Below are positions 1 to 9,368 of a stretch of 19,135 bases of DNA, piece after piece (within the stretch, counting starts at the first letter, position 1; each line of letters starts with the position of its first letter). Made by a program: the position numbers and the translations under genes. Below the pieces are notes generated by a model. The model did not search any database, had not been told where the DNA came from, and worked only from the letters and a program-made list of their open reading frames with translations. The DNA comes from Porogramme epimiltina (Eukaryota; Basidiomycota; Agaricomycetes; Polyporales; Polyporaceae). The stretch covers positions 1 to 19,135 of the forward strand of contig FTLJ01000347.1 in the NCBI GenBank assembly GCA_900155495.1. The letters run 5' to 3'.

Positions 1-247
1 CGTGAACGCCCTCCCCCATCACCCCCCGCCCGGCGCGCGGCCCAGCGGCCAGAAGCTGCAGCCCGGCGGCACCGTCTGCGTCCGACCACGCGCCTGGGGC
101 CACCCTTCCTCCCCCCATGACCGCGACCCCCTCGTCCCCGGCGCCCCCACCGCGACCCGCGCTTCCCCCTCCCCGCCCAGCCTTCCATCCGAACCGTCGA
201 TGGTGATCACCCGCCTCGGCCTCTATACCCCCACCACCCCTCCCGCG
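1..247. other. GC-rich flank, no supportable gene
   Basis: This is C-rich sequence on the + strand, at the window edge and just downstream of the stop codon of the PPR-type gene. Short open frames exist on both strands, but their composition (Pro/Arg/Gly runs) is what high GC alone produces. It may hold the 3' UTR of the PPR gene or the end of a gene lying outside the window. Confidence 0.4.
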
Positions 248-3118
248 CTAGTCCGCCCGCGTGCGCGTCTGCGCCCCACCCCGAGCTCGACGGCCCTGAG
301 CCCCCCTCGAGGGTCCCGCGTCCGCCACGCCCGGCTCCAGGGCCGCGTCCTGCCACGCGTCCGAGGACGCAGGCATCCGCGCCCCGTTCCCGCCCGCCTC
401 GGGGCCCGCGCGCGCGACGGCCCTCGCCTCGTCCCCGATCCTCCCCACGCGCTCGCGCTGAGCCCGCACCCGCCGCAGCGCCTCGAACACGGCGGGGCCC
501 CGCCACCCGAGCGCGGCGAGCATCGCGCGCGCGCGCGCGTCGTCGAGCCAGCCGCGGTCGCGGTGCTCGCTCACCTGGCGCGCGACCGCGTCCGCGAGCT
601 TGCGCCACACCGCGTCGTCGTGCTGCACCTTGCCCTGCACGAGCTGCTGCCAGAACGCGAACGCCTGCGCGGGGTCGCGCGCGGCGAGCGCGGCGCGCAC
701 GCAGTCGCGCCCCATGTTCGCCGTCGGGCGCTGCCCCGCGCGCGCCATCGTGCGCACGACCGCGCGCGCGTGCGCGAGGCGCGCCGCGGGGTCCGACTCG
801 CCGTCGATCTCGCCCGAGACCGCGGCGTGCAGGAGGCGGCCGAGCGTCTTGAAGGAGAAGCGCGGGAGGCCGTGCGCGCGCGCCGCGCGCATCGTCTCCG
901 CGACGAGCGCGCCTTCGCCGTGCACGATCGCCCAGTGGATGACGGTCCCGAACGAGATCTCGTCGGGGTGGAGGCCGCCGTCGATCATCTTGCGCAGGCG
1001 GGCGAGCCCCGCGGCCGGGTCCGACTTGGCCACGGCCCACAGGATGACGTTGAGGTCCGCGGTCGTCGAGCGGATCCCGCGCTGGCGCATCGCGCTGAAC
1101 GCCTCGAACGCGAGCGCGTCGCGCCCCAGCATGAACGCGCCCCGCGCGATCGCGTTCAGGTCGTAGTGCCGGGTGGTCTCGAGCGGGAGGGTGGTCTTGT
1201 GGAACGCGTCGAAGACGCGGTCGGCAAATCCCCGGAGGTCGTCCGCGCGCGCAAGGAGCTCCTCCCGCGTCAGCGCCGCGAACCCGGACCTTCCGCCTCG
1301 CGTAGCCGTAACGTCTTCCACGGGCGCTGGAGGGCCCGCATCGTCGGGCGACGGCGGAGGCACAGCGTTCGCGGCCCCGTGCGGGGGTGGGGGTGAAAGC
1401 GAGTGTGGAGCATCAGATGTGGGGTGATCGTCTTCGTCCGGGGCGTGCGATCGTGTCTCCTGCAAGGTCGTCTGGATGTCTTCGTCGAGCAGATTTATCC
1501 GGAGTCCAACCGTGTCGTCCGCAGAGCACCGGGTCGCCGCCTTCCTTGTGAGCGTTTCTGTCTTCAGGAATGCGGAGACGATGCGGAGCATGAGACCCCG
1601 CCTGCCTTTGACGAAGACGCTGTCAGGCCCTACGCTGTACCTCTCCCAGAGGGTGCGTGCCGGACCCAAGAATCCGAGTGTGACGACGGTGAGGATGAAT
1701 TCCGAGCGGTCGGCGGGGTCGAGGCAGTCGGAAGGTTCATTGGCGACGTGGGTAGCGAGAACACGAGCGAGGTGGACTTCACGGGTCCCCACGAGATGTT
1801 CCATTAACGAAGTAAGCTGCCCCCTGCACGGCGGAAGGTGCGAATGGCCTTTGACGCTGAGGGACGCCCGATATGCATCCCGAAGTGCATCCTTTTGGCG
1901 GTTCTGGACTGTTGCCTCGTAGAACTTCTGCAATAGACGCTCTGGAAGGACATAGTTATCCGCGCGTTTGAAGAGTTCGATGAGGACCGCGGCTGCCTTG
2001 ACCAACAGTGTCTTGTCGGGATAGACAAGTGAGGTCAGGAGCCACTCTTCACAGAGTTGGGCGAGCGGGAGAGGAATCCGGTCTTGTCCGGATACAGCGG
2101 CACTCAAAAGGGATACCGCACGACTCTGCCAGCCATACGCGATGGAAGACCGCGTGAGCACAGATGTGACGATGTAGACGTAGTCCTGCGATGTCAGGTC
2201 GGTGGCGTCGATGGCGGAGGGGTCCACGTATCCGGCGTCGACAAGTCCCGCGAAGATGGAGGACGCAAGCGTACGGTTGTTGGCGACGGCGAGTGCTTGA
2301 GCAAGCTGGTAGAGTGGCCACACGATGCCGGGTACCGGGGAGGAACGTTCGTTGTTGCCTAGGTCAACTTTGCGGTCTGACGCAGGGAGCGCGCGCATGA
2401 AAAATGGCACGAGCAAGCCGTATAGCTCTTCATCCACTTTGGGGTCGGGGGGATAGCGCAGGAGCGCGTTCGTCAAGCAAATGCGTGGGCGAAAGGGGAT
2501 GTGGAGCAGCTCGCCGGGTTTGTGGAGGGCGCGGACGAGGAGAAGCACTTGTTTCTTCGTTAGCACGCGATTCCAGAGGGGGAGGTCGAATAACTCGAAG
2601 ACGACGGCGTGCCCTTGCATGCGATTCGTCGCGCAGAGGCGTACTGCGTCTTCGACGAGGAATTGGATGACGTCTCGTCTGTCGGCCTTGACCGCCGCGT
2701 GGGCGATACGTCCTGCATGGCGGGCCTGCAGCTCGACTCCAACTCCCTTCGAATGGTCGCGCATAGCGCAGTACGCAGCGATGGGGTCCTTCTGAAATGC
2801 TTCTCCCAGTGCCCCCGACATCGGTCCTCGGCGGGAGTCAGCCGAGGAGGGGGCTGGATCGTCGTTACATTTGCGGTTTGCGGTTTTCGGCGAGCGGTCT
2901 GGGGCAAAGTTGTCGTGTGTGTCCAATTCGGGGTCGACGGTCTGGATGTCGTCCCGCACATGGACGAATGGGGAGGCCGAGAAGCGGGCATGGCGCTGGA
3001 ACGGGGCGGTGGAAGATTCGGGAAGTGCGGCGCGGTGAGCGACGCGTCTTGTCGTGCTTAGGGCAGAGAAGAGGCGCTGTGCAGGTGCTCGCAGGAGTTG
3101 GTGCCGACAAAAGGACAT
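248..3118 (-). CDS. PPR / helical-repeat protein, probably mitochondrial
   Basis: This is a single uninterrupted frame of 957 codons (956 residues) ending in TAG. The start chosen is the ATG at 3118-3116. It opens MSFCRHQLLRAPAQRLFSAL, which is rich in Arg, Ser and Leu and lacks acidic residues, as expected for a mitochondrial targeting peptide. In-frame codons extend upstream to 3211 but look less like a presequence. Residues about 100-560 are helical without a family I can name. Residues about 560-612 are a Pro/Asp-rich linker. From residue 651, roughly 35-residue units read as PPR repeats: one starts HYDLNAIARGAF, another TADLNVILWAV, another EISFGTVIHWAI, with two weaker units to about residue 835. 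The C-terminal ~100 residues are Arg/Ala-rich. PPR proteins generally bind organellar RNA; that role is inferred from the family. GC content rises sharply in the 3' 40% of the gene. Another helical-repeat class is possible for the N-terminal half. Confidence 0.8.
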   Translation of the reverse strand: MSFCRHQLLRAPAQRLFSALSTTRRVAHRAALPESSTAPFQRHARFSASPFVHVRDDIQTVDPELDTHDNFAPDRSPKTANRKCNDDPAPSSADSRRGPMSGALGEAFQKDPIAAYCAMRDHSKGVGVELQARHAGRIAHAAVKADRRDVIQFLVEDAVRLCATNRMQGHAVVFELFDLPLWNRVLTKKQVLLLVRALHKPGELLHIPFRPRICLTNALLRYPPDPKVDEELYGLLVPFFMRALPASDRKVDLGNNERSSPVPGIVWPLYQLAQALAVANNRTLASSIFAGLVDAGYVDPSAIDATDLTSQDYVYIVTSVLTRSSIAYGWQSRAVSLLSAAVSGQDRIPLPLAQLCEEWLLTSLVYPDKTLLVKAAAVLIELFKRADNYVLPERLLQKFYEATVQNRQKDALRDAYRASLSVKGHSHLPPCRGQLTSLMEHLVGTREVHLARVLATHVANEPSDCLDPADRSEFILTVVTLGFLGPARTLWERYSVGPDSVFVKGRRGLMLRIVSAFLKTETLTRKAATRCSADDTVGLRINLLDEDIQTTLQETRSHAPDEDDHPTSDAPHSLSPPPPHGAANAVPPPSPDDAGPPAPVEDVTATRGGRSGFAALTREELLARADDLRGFADRVFDAFHKTTLPLETTRHYDLNAIARGAFMLGRDALAFEAFSAMRQRGIRSTTADLNVILWAVAKSDPAAGLARLRKMIDGGLHPDEISFGTVIHWAIVHGEGALVAETMRAARAHGLPRFSFKTLGRLLHAAVSGEIDGESDPAARLAHARAVVRTMARAGQRPTANMGRDCVRAALAARDPAQAFAFWQQLVQGKVQHDDAVWRKLADAVARQVSEHRDRGWLDDARARAMLAALGWRGPAVFEALRRVRAQRERVGRIGDEARAVARAGPEAGGNGARMPASSDAWQDAALEPGVADAGPSRGAQGRRARGGAQTRTRAD
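524..539. repeat. (CG)8 dinucleotide run
   Basis: Eight CG units in tandem lie inside the PPR-type gene and encode part of an Ala/Arg-rich stretch. Alternating purine-pyrimidine runs like this are prone to slippage and can form Z-DNA. Here it probably only reflects the extreme GC content of this part of the gene. Confidence 0.8.
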
Positions 3119-5373
3119 ATAGTCAACTAATTGGCCCGGAATAGGTGGCCGGTCACCCATCGCAACTTTAGCAAGGAGGGAAGTGAAATAACAAGGGTGG
3201 GACGAACGCACCTCATGCCGCTACTCCGCTCCGTAACTTTTCTGCCGCACCGCAAGCGTACCAGGGCCGCGAGAGACCGGAACCAAGACAGTAAGTTTTC
3301 GCGTGAGGAGAACGGAGGACAGCGTAGAGTCGCGCATGACGCCGACGTCAGCAAAGTGTGACCCGCATAGTCACATCGCGGAGGTCACAACACGTGGTCA
3401 CCAGTCACCTCATGTTCCGCTCGGGTAAGGGCGAATCAGAGCCGTGGAATTCGAACGTAGATTAGCGGAGCGGGCTGCTCACCCACCACGTCTTTGGCAG
3501 TCGGTCCCCGTTTCCGCATCATGTAGTGCCTTGACCGGCCTGGGTTACGCAGGTACGCACGTCGAAATATTGTTTCCGCGGATCTTCTCGGACGGCTCAC
3601 CCGAATCTCGTTCTTGGTCCCAGCTCCAATATTGTCGGTCTCAGCCATAGCCAAGAATATTCAATCTCCTTCGCACCCTCTTTGCCTCGGCGATCCACCT
3701 AAGTCCTCCGGGAATCAGTACGGACCCTGTATGCGCCTTGGTCGTTCGCCGGCCGTTCTCCAACATGTACCCCACGTCGTTCGGCGCGCCCGCGACCGCA
3801 CAATCACGAATCCTCGGATAATCATGAGGTCACCAGCTTCCTCCATCACGACTGGTCACTTGCCCCTCTTCTATTGCCTCCGTCTTAGTTAGTTTTCTCG
3901 ACTGCGCTTCGGCATTCAATTACGTCCGCATCCGCCTACTCTACTCCTACTCGGACGCGTTCCATCTCCACTAGGTCCTGATCCTGTGAACTCGCACAAC
4001 AATCTGGGAAAATGGCAACGCTCAACAATCTTGCTCTCATCCGCTCCGGGTTCTACAGCGAACACCAATCTACTCGGCCTTGATCGGTGTCTTTTCCTAG
4101 GCCTCCGCGACATCACCATCCGGGCGATCGTACGTCCTCGACCACGCGGCTAGACCCCTTTCCAATCGGCCGGCTCTCCGGTAAGGCTCGAGCCCAAACG
4201 TTTTCGAGGCTCGGCGCGTATAGTCTCGAAGCGACTGCGTGTTCCTGTCTCCTGCGGAGCGCGTCGCGTAACATGTTTTGGTTTCCGCGCCCATTTTGAC
4301 TCGCGGCTCCGTCGAAGGCGTCAGCCCCCCTGACTGGCCTTCGATGCCTGCTGACTTATCTCGCAGCCGAGTCGGTCGGCAGCGGCGGATGCTCGGAGAC
4401 ACCCTGGTCAAAGGGCGGGAGAATTGCGTCAGTAGTGTACGAGGGCCCAATATGCGACTGAATCGTCTAGTGATGTGCAGGAAGATGCTCGCGAGGCACT
4501 TCCTAGCCATCGTTTTCTTTGAACCACCCATCCCCAATTTTTGTGGAGCTGGGTGTGCGAATGAACACACGTTTGCATTGAGCTGTGGTAGTAAGTTTGG
4601 TAGTGTGCTATAGTGGTCCAACGACTGAATGGTGGCTTCTCAGTATCGTGATTGAATAGGGACGCGCTAGGACATTACAGGCAATGAATGGGCTTCTGAA
4701 GAAGGCAATTGCCGCACTGGTATGAGCTACATCTGCGGGGTTACAAGTCCCTCGACAGAACAGATCTAGCCCTAGACCCTGGGTTAATGAGGAGGATGGG
4801 ACATATCGACGTGCTTTCGGACGCGGCTTTACCATAATTCTGGGAAGGCGAGAGAACTTGGTGTGCTATTCATTCCAAGGATACGATAAAAGGCTCACGA
4901 GTCCATGGACCTGGAGCTACGGTCATTTCCTCGGACATACTGCGCGGATAAATCGCGCGGGGCTCGAAGTGGACTCTCCATTTGACTTTGAGGGTAACAG
5001 TAGTACTTCTCCTGATCATGACATCACAGTGTAATGCGGCATGCACCCCAGGATTAAATTATGGTATGTCAATTTCCTATTTCTCATGAGCATACCGCAT
5101 AGTATCACCCGTGAATTGAGACCCAGACTGCACGATGATTCTGGTCGCAAGATATCCGTAAACTTGAAGACCTTCCATTTCAAGGGTGACACTACACCAT
5201 GGGCGCCTACTGGAATGAAGCAACAGCGGCGGAGGCAGTAACGTATTACCACTACTAAGCTCCGTCATTACTCTCAGTTTTCACCTGCCTTCGCTTTCTT
5301 CTACTTAGCTCTGGGAGTGTTGCTCACCTCTTGCACCGCGACGAAAGTTCGAACCATCTCTCCCTGAAAAAGG
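3119..5373. other. Intergenic, 2.25 kb, no supportable gene
   Basis: This is the divergent space between the PPR-type gene (leftward) and the GRASP gene (rightward), so it must hold both promoters. I found no TATA box at a convincing distance from either start. Open frames of 60-174 codons occur on both strands (for example 4097-4621 minus and 4278-4613 plus). Several begin only at TTG, none joins through splice sites into a longer protein, and none resembles a family I know. Near the PPR start, GTCAC/GTGAC pentamers are clustered at about 3358-3414, and a CRE-like ACGTCA lies just before them at about 3348. The rest shows nothing I can name. Confidence 0.55.
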
Positions 5374-7395
5374 ATGGGTGCAGGCCAGTCCACGGCATCC
5401 CAAACTCCGCCACGCGCCCTCCATGTTCTCCGCGTCACCCCCTCTTCCCCAGCCTCGGAAACAACAATCGAACCCTACTTCGACTTTGTGGTCGGCTACA
5501 AAGGCGACACCCTTGCGTCTAGCCATACCATCGACGCGTCGGAACTCGAGCGGATAGTGGAGAGCCACGAAGGTCGCACCCTGAACTTGCTCGTATGGAA
5601 CAGCAAGAGCCAGGAAAGCCGCGGTACGTGTTTTCGCGTCTTTGTTCCCCCTCGGGCTGCCCTGGAGCTGGTCCTCTCCCGTCACTATAGTTGTCCCCAT
5701 CGTGCCTTCGCGTGGCTGGTCCACCCCTCATGCGAACATACCGGATCCTCAAGAGCCCGAAGCGGAACGCAAACCCTCCCTACTCGGCCTCAGCATGCGG
5801 ATGTGCGAACCCGAGTTTGCGATGGACAACGTCTGGCACGTTCTCGATGTCCTGGAAGGCAGCCCCGCGGAGAGCGCAGGCCTGGTGCCATATGGCGACT
5901 GGATTATCGGGTGGTCCGGCGGTGTGCTCGCCGCGGAGGGCGACTTCTACGATGTAGTCGAGGCGGTGCGTGGTCTCTTCCCATCTTTTCATCTCCGTTG
6001 CCACCCTCGTGTGTTGTTCCTGACAAAATTAACAGCACATCGAGAAGCCTCTGCGCGTTTACGTCTACTCATATGACTTTGAGTGCGTAGCTGTTCCCCG
6101 TCCGCGCGGGCCGGTCGCGTCCTGTTTGTCTGATGTCATTATGCCCCTTTCGCCAGTACAATTCGCGAAGTGGTCCTGATTCCCAACAGGCACTGGGGCG
6201 GCGAAGGTCTTCTTGGCTGTGTGTTCGGGTACGTCCTTGTGTTCCCGTTGCCTTCCCGATCACCCTTTCATTATGATCTTTATGGACATGCACCATAGTT
6301 TCGGGCTCTTGCATCGTATCCCGCCCCTTCCTACGGATCGCGAACCTGGTGCAACCCCGCCGGAACTTGCCCCTGAGGCCGAGGAATACGAGGAGCAACA
6401 GCTATTCGTTCCCGCAGACCTGCCGGGCCCTGAAACGCCGGAGGAGCTTGAGGAGCAGGCACAGTGGGAGCAAGAGGAGTGGGAACGCGTTCAGTCGTAC
6501 GGCGAGAGCTATGTGCATGACCACGACCCTGCCTATCAAACTTCTTCTGCCTATCCTGGCCACGCCGCCGTGCAGCACGGCTACCACCCCCCTCAAGAGC
6601 ACGATGCCGAGTTCATCACGACCCGAGTAACGCAGCCAGCCTATAACCATTCGCACGACCATTATGGCCACGACCACGCACATCACGACCACGACCATGT
6701 TCACGATCATGATCATGCGCACGAGGGCCATGAACATTTCCATGATCATCGGCACTCCCCGTATGACCATTCACATGAACATTACGATCATGAACACGCT
6801 CATGGTCACCATGCCCATGACCACAGGCAACATAGTTCACATGCGCACGACTCAAGCTCAGAGTCAGATCCGGAGCCTACTCCCATCCCGGCCGCACCGC
6901 TGGTCCACCCCCAACCCGTCACGCCCACCCCACGCCCTGCGGCAGTCCGGTCGCCGTCGTCCTCGGTGTCGATGACAAGCCCAGTGCGCGGCTCTACGCC
7001 GACGCCGACGCGCCCGTTCGGCGCATTCATGAACGGTGATTCGTCGCGTTCTTGAGCATTCCTGCACCGCTCGCTCAACATCGCTCTCTTTGCTCGCTAC
7101 ACCCGCTCGTCGACATCCACTGTCCGCACACACACTTCCCATCCTCCCCCAAGGTCTTGGCAACAGTCCAGGCATGATGAGTCCTCGTACGGCGTCATGG
7201 ATGCAGGCACGACCGTCGTCTGGAATGGGCATGCGTGCGGGAGCGGGAGCAGCCGCGGTCGCCTCCGGCAGCATAAGAACAGGGCGGGTTATCCCTGTAG
7301 AGGACGACGTCGACGATGGAGATGGTGCGACGGACATCACGGACACGGATACGACGGATGCAACGTCTCAGGGCAGTCTGACGAGCGTTGACTAA
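5374..7395 (+). CDS. GRH1: GRASP55/65 (Grh1) family Golgi protein
   Basis: Exons are 5374-5623, 5691-5965, 6036-6082, 6157-6228, 6299-7035 and 7154-7395, giving 540 residues; all junctions keep frame. It is a peripheral Golgi/ER-exit-site protein of the family that tethers membranes and supports unconventional secretion. The start MGAGQS fits an N-myristoylation signal (Gly2, Ser6), as in animal GRASPs. PDZ-like domain 1 (about 14-98) contains YFDFVVGYKGD. Domain 2 (about 112-212) contains NVWHVLDVLEGSPAESAGL and DWIIGW. Then come the family signatures NRHWGGEGLLG and GFGLLHRIPPLP (to residue 226). The C-terminal half is the usual disordered Ser/Pro region, but it carries a His-rich tract (331-399) and ends in an Asp/Thr-rich tail. 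The last intron (118 bp) is supported by frame and composition. If it were retained, translation would stop at 7053-7055, giving 466 residues. Family assignment is firm; the last junction is slightly less so. Confidence 0.93.
6645..6851 (+). repeat. Histidine-rich tract in GRASP exon 5
   Basis: These 207 bases encode residues 331-399 of the GRASP protein, of which 31 of 69 are His, mostly alternating with Asp, Ala or Glu (HDHAHHDHDH style). The DNA is an imperfect repeat of CAC/CAT-GAC/GAT units, so slippage can lengthen or shorten it. Similar tracts bind zinc, nickel or copper in CDF and ZIP transporters and metallochaperones; that function here is only inference. Confidence 0.9.
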
Positions 7396-8075
7396 GAGTC
7401 GGTTTTTCATGGGTATAGGGCTGTTTGAGGATCTGGAGGTTTGTTTGTCGTCGGTTATACCTCTCGAAGCTAATGTGATATTACTATATTCATGCGGGGC
7501 CGATGCTGACACTTTGTCCGACGAGCCTATCTGTGGCTGGACAGTATCCATCGCTCGACGAGGCACTGCACTTAGAGAAGGCTGCGCTACTTCGTCTGGT
7601 GCAGGGAGTAAAAGGGTAAAGGTGGGAATGTGCCCAGACGCTCGAGCTGTGAACCAAAGGCTCTCACTAGCAACTTACCGCATAACACCATAGACACTCA
7701 TCTAGACTTCCGAATCTAGGGCTGGTGTTGTCAACGAGAGCGAAGTGTGGTATCGATGTCTCTAATCTTCTCCTTTGACCCGTTCTACTGTCTCACGATT
7801 CTTCTATTTAGGGCAAGCTCCTAGCAGCCACATCTGCGCGAGGAAAACGCGTCCACAATTGATACACAGGAAATGGTACACGGAATGAATGTAGTGCGGC
7901 GTACACCATCTCTCGAGGACGGATCTAACATTACTCTTAGGACCAGTCATATGATACTGCGCTCGAATGACCAACTCCTTGTCGTGAGAGTACACGGCGG
8001 GCGCAATTGGATAGCTCCTTAAGGCAGCGAGAGTACTCACGCTCTCCTTATCCCGTCCAGACCAAGTCCCCCAAC
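7396..8075. other. GRASP 3' flank and hydrolase-1 promoter
   Basis: This stretch lies between the GRASP stop and the first hydrolase start. From about 7433 onward it belongs to the duplicated unit and matches 9997-10623 closely, with small indels (for example about 10 bp near 7748 missing from the second copy). No gene is supported. An inverted CCAAT box is conserved near its 3' end; no TATA box is evident. Confidence 0.6.
8006..8010 (-). promoter_or_regulatory. Inverted CCAAT box, hydrolase 1
   Basis: ATTGG on the + strand (CCAAT on the minus strand) lies about 66 bases upstream of the hydrolase-1 ATG and is kept in the second copy at the equivalent place. CCAAT boxes are common in fungal promoters; a 5-base match is weak evidence on its own. 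Confidence 0.25.
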
Positions 8076-9368
8076 ATGCCTACTGCTCCTGTCGATAGTG
8101 ATGGATCTGTTCTCTATTATGAAGATACCGGTGCGCCAGATGGGTCTAAAGACTACACTACACTTGTTTTGATCCATGGCACATGCTTTCACAGTGGTGA
8201 GTAAACCCAGTCTGTCTAGGCTCAGGAGCTTGCTGCTGACAAAGGAGCGTTTCCAGGAGTGTACCGACCCCTCATCCCTTACGCGGCGACACATAACCTC
8301 CGCCTCGTACTACTCAATATGCATGGCTATCCAGAGTCTACGACATACTCCGACGCCGAACTCGACCGCCTCGAAGGTACTCCTATGGAACAGGAGCTGG
8401 CGCTGAAGATTCGCGGCGTGGAGCTCGCCGTGTTCCTACACTGGTTCATTGAGACGGAGCATATCCCCCCGGTTACTGAGGTAGAAGGGTCTGGGAAGAC
8501 TGGAGGGGTGTCAGTCCTCGCATGGTCTGGCGGGAATTCCGTGTCCCTGGCTATGTTCGCCCATGTCAATGCCCTCCCTCAGGAGACACAGAAACTCCTG
8601 GGCGCGCACCTGCGAACACTCATTCTCTATGGTGCGTGAACCATTCTCGCCAGCGAACCAAATGGCCTCATCCCTCGCATGTTTAGAACCTAGTACCATA
8701 GCTATCGGTGCGACCCCCCCTTCCGGTTTCAGCGGTCTCGCTGTCGACCGGGCCATGCCCGCCGAAGAGCAAGCCCGAGTGTTTTTCACGCAGGTCTCCT
8801 CTTTCTATGCGCGTTTTACGCTTCCGGAGGTCATTCCCCAAACTCCTCCGGCGATACCGCGTCCCCCGATGCAAGACCTCTCGCAGGCTTTGGACCCCAA
8901 GAACGCTCCCACCACATCGACGACAAAGATGAGGGAGGAAGATCTCAGAAGGATGACGTACCCGGATATCTTCACGCGTGCGCAACATCTCCTCTGGGCC
9001 CCAGAAATGCGCCCAGCAGGAGCGGCGAACGTTGCTCGCGCATTATACGACTGCCGTATTCTGGCGCCTGGAATTAGAGAAGGCGAGGATGAGAGAGCGT
9101 GGCCGGAGGTCAAGGCACATGTCATCTGGTGCGACATGACAGTTGGCGCAGCAGCTTGGGCTGTCGCGGTCTTACGCTGCGAGCATTCCGCGGCAGCGCC
9201 TGATGCCAGGCGACAGATGGAGATACACACCTTGGAGGGCGGAAATCATTTCGTGAGTGTCCCTGTCGAGTTTTTGAATGAGTGCAAACATCTAAGCGAC
9301 CTTTGCGTTAATAGGTACACTGGGAGGAACCAGAGCGTTTCATGAAACTTCTTGCTATAATTGTCTAA
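8076..9368 (+). CDS. Alpha/beta-hydrolase, copy 1
   Basis: Exons are 8076-8196, 8257-8631, 8687-9252 and 9315-9368, giving 371 residues; intron lengths are 60, 55 and 62 bp. The fold is read from VLIHGTCF (oxyanion-loop HG at 34-35), the nucleophile elbow VLAWSGGN (Ser131), and a C-terminal GGNHFVHWEEPERF (His353). Asp315 in WCDMT is the likely acid. The elbow is A-W-S-G-G rather than the usual G-x-S-x-G. No signal peptide or membrane segment is visible, so it is probably intracellular; the substrate is unknown. The start was chosen because both copies agree from this ATG on. Upstream codons stay open in this copy only; the second copy has an in-frame stop. Its near-identical partner is 2.55 kb downstream in the same direction. 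An esterase/lipase-like or peptidase-like activity would both fit the fold. Confidence 0.9.

Noticed and set aside
2..1396. 464-codon open frame on the + strand opposite the PPR-type gene
   Set aside because: It is Arg/Pro/Ala-rich shadow sequence from high GC; the minus-strand frame has a targeting peptide, PPR units and continues for 957 codons.
3520..3648. Possible small minus-strand gene starting MAETDNIGAGTKNEIR with an intron-like GTGAGC...CCCAG
   Set aside because: After splicing in phase the frame ends within seven codons, and read through it shows no family features; the start looks protein-like but is not supported.
4097..4621. 174-codon minus-strand open frame between the PPR and GRASP genes
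   Set aside because: It lacks an ATG at its start (begins at TTG), overlaps a plus-strand frame of similar length, and has no recognisable motif or splice-linked extension.
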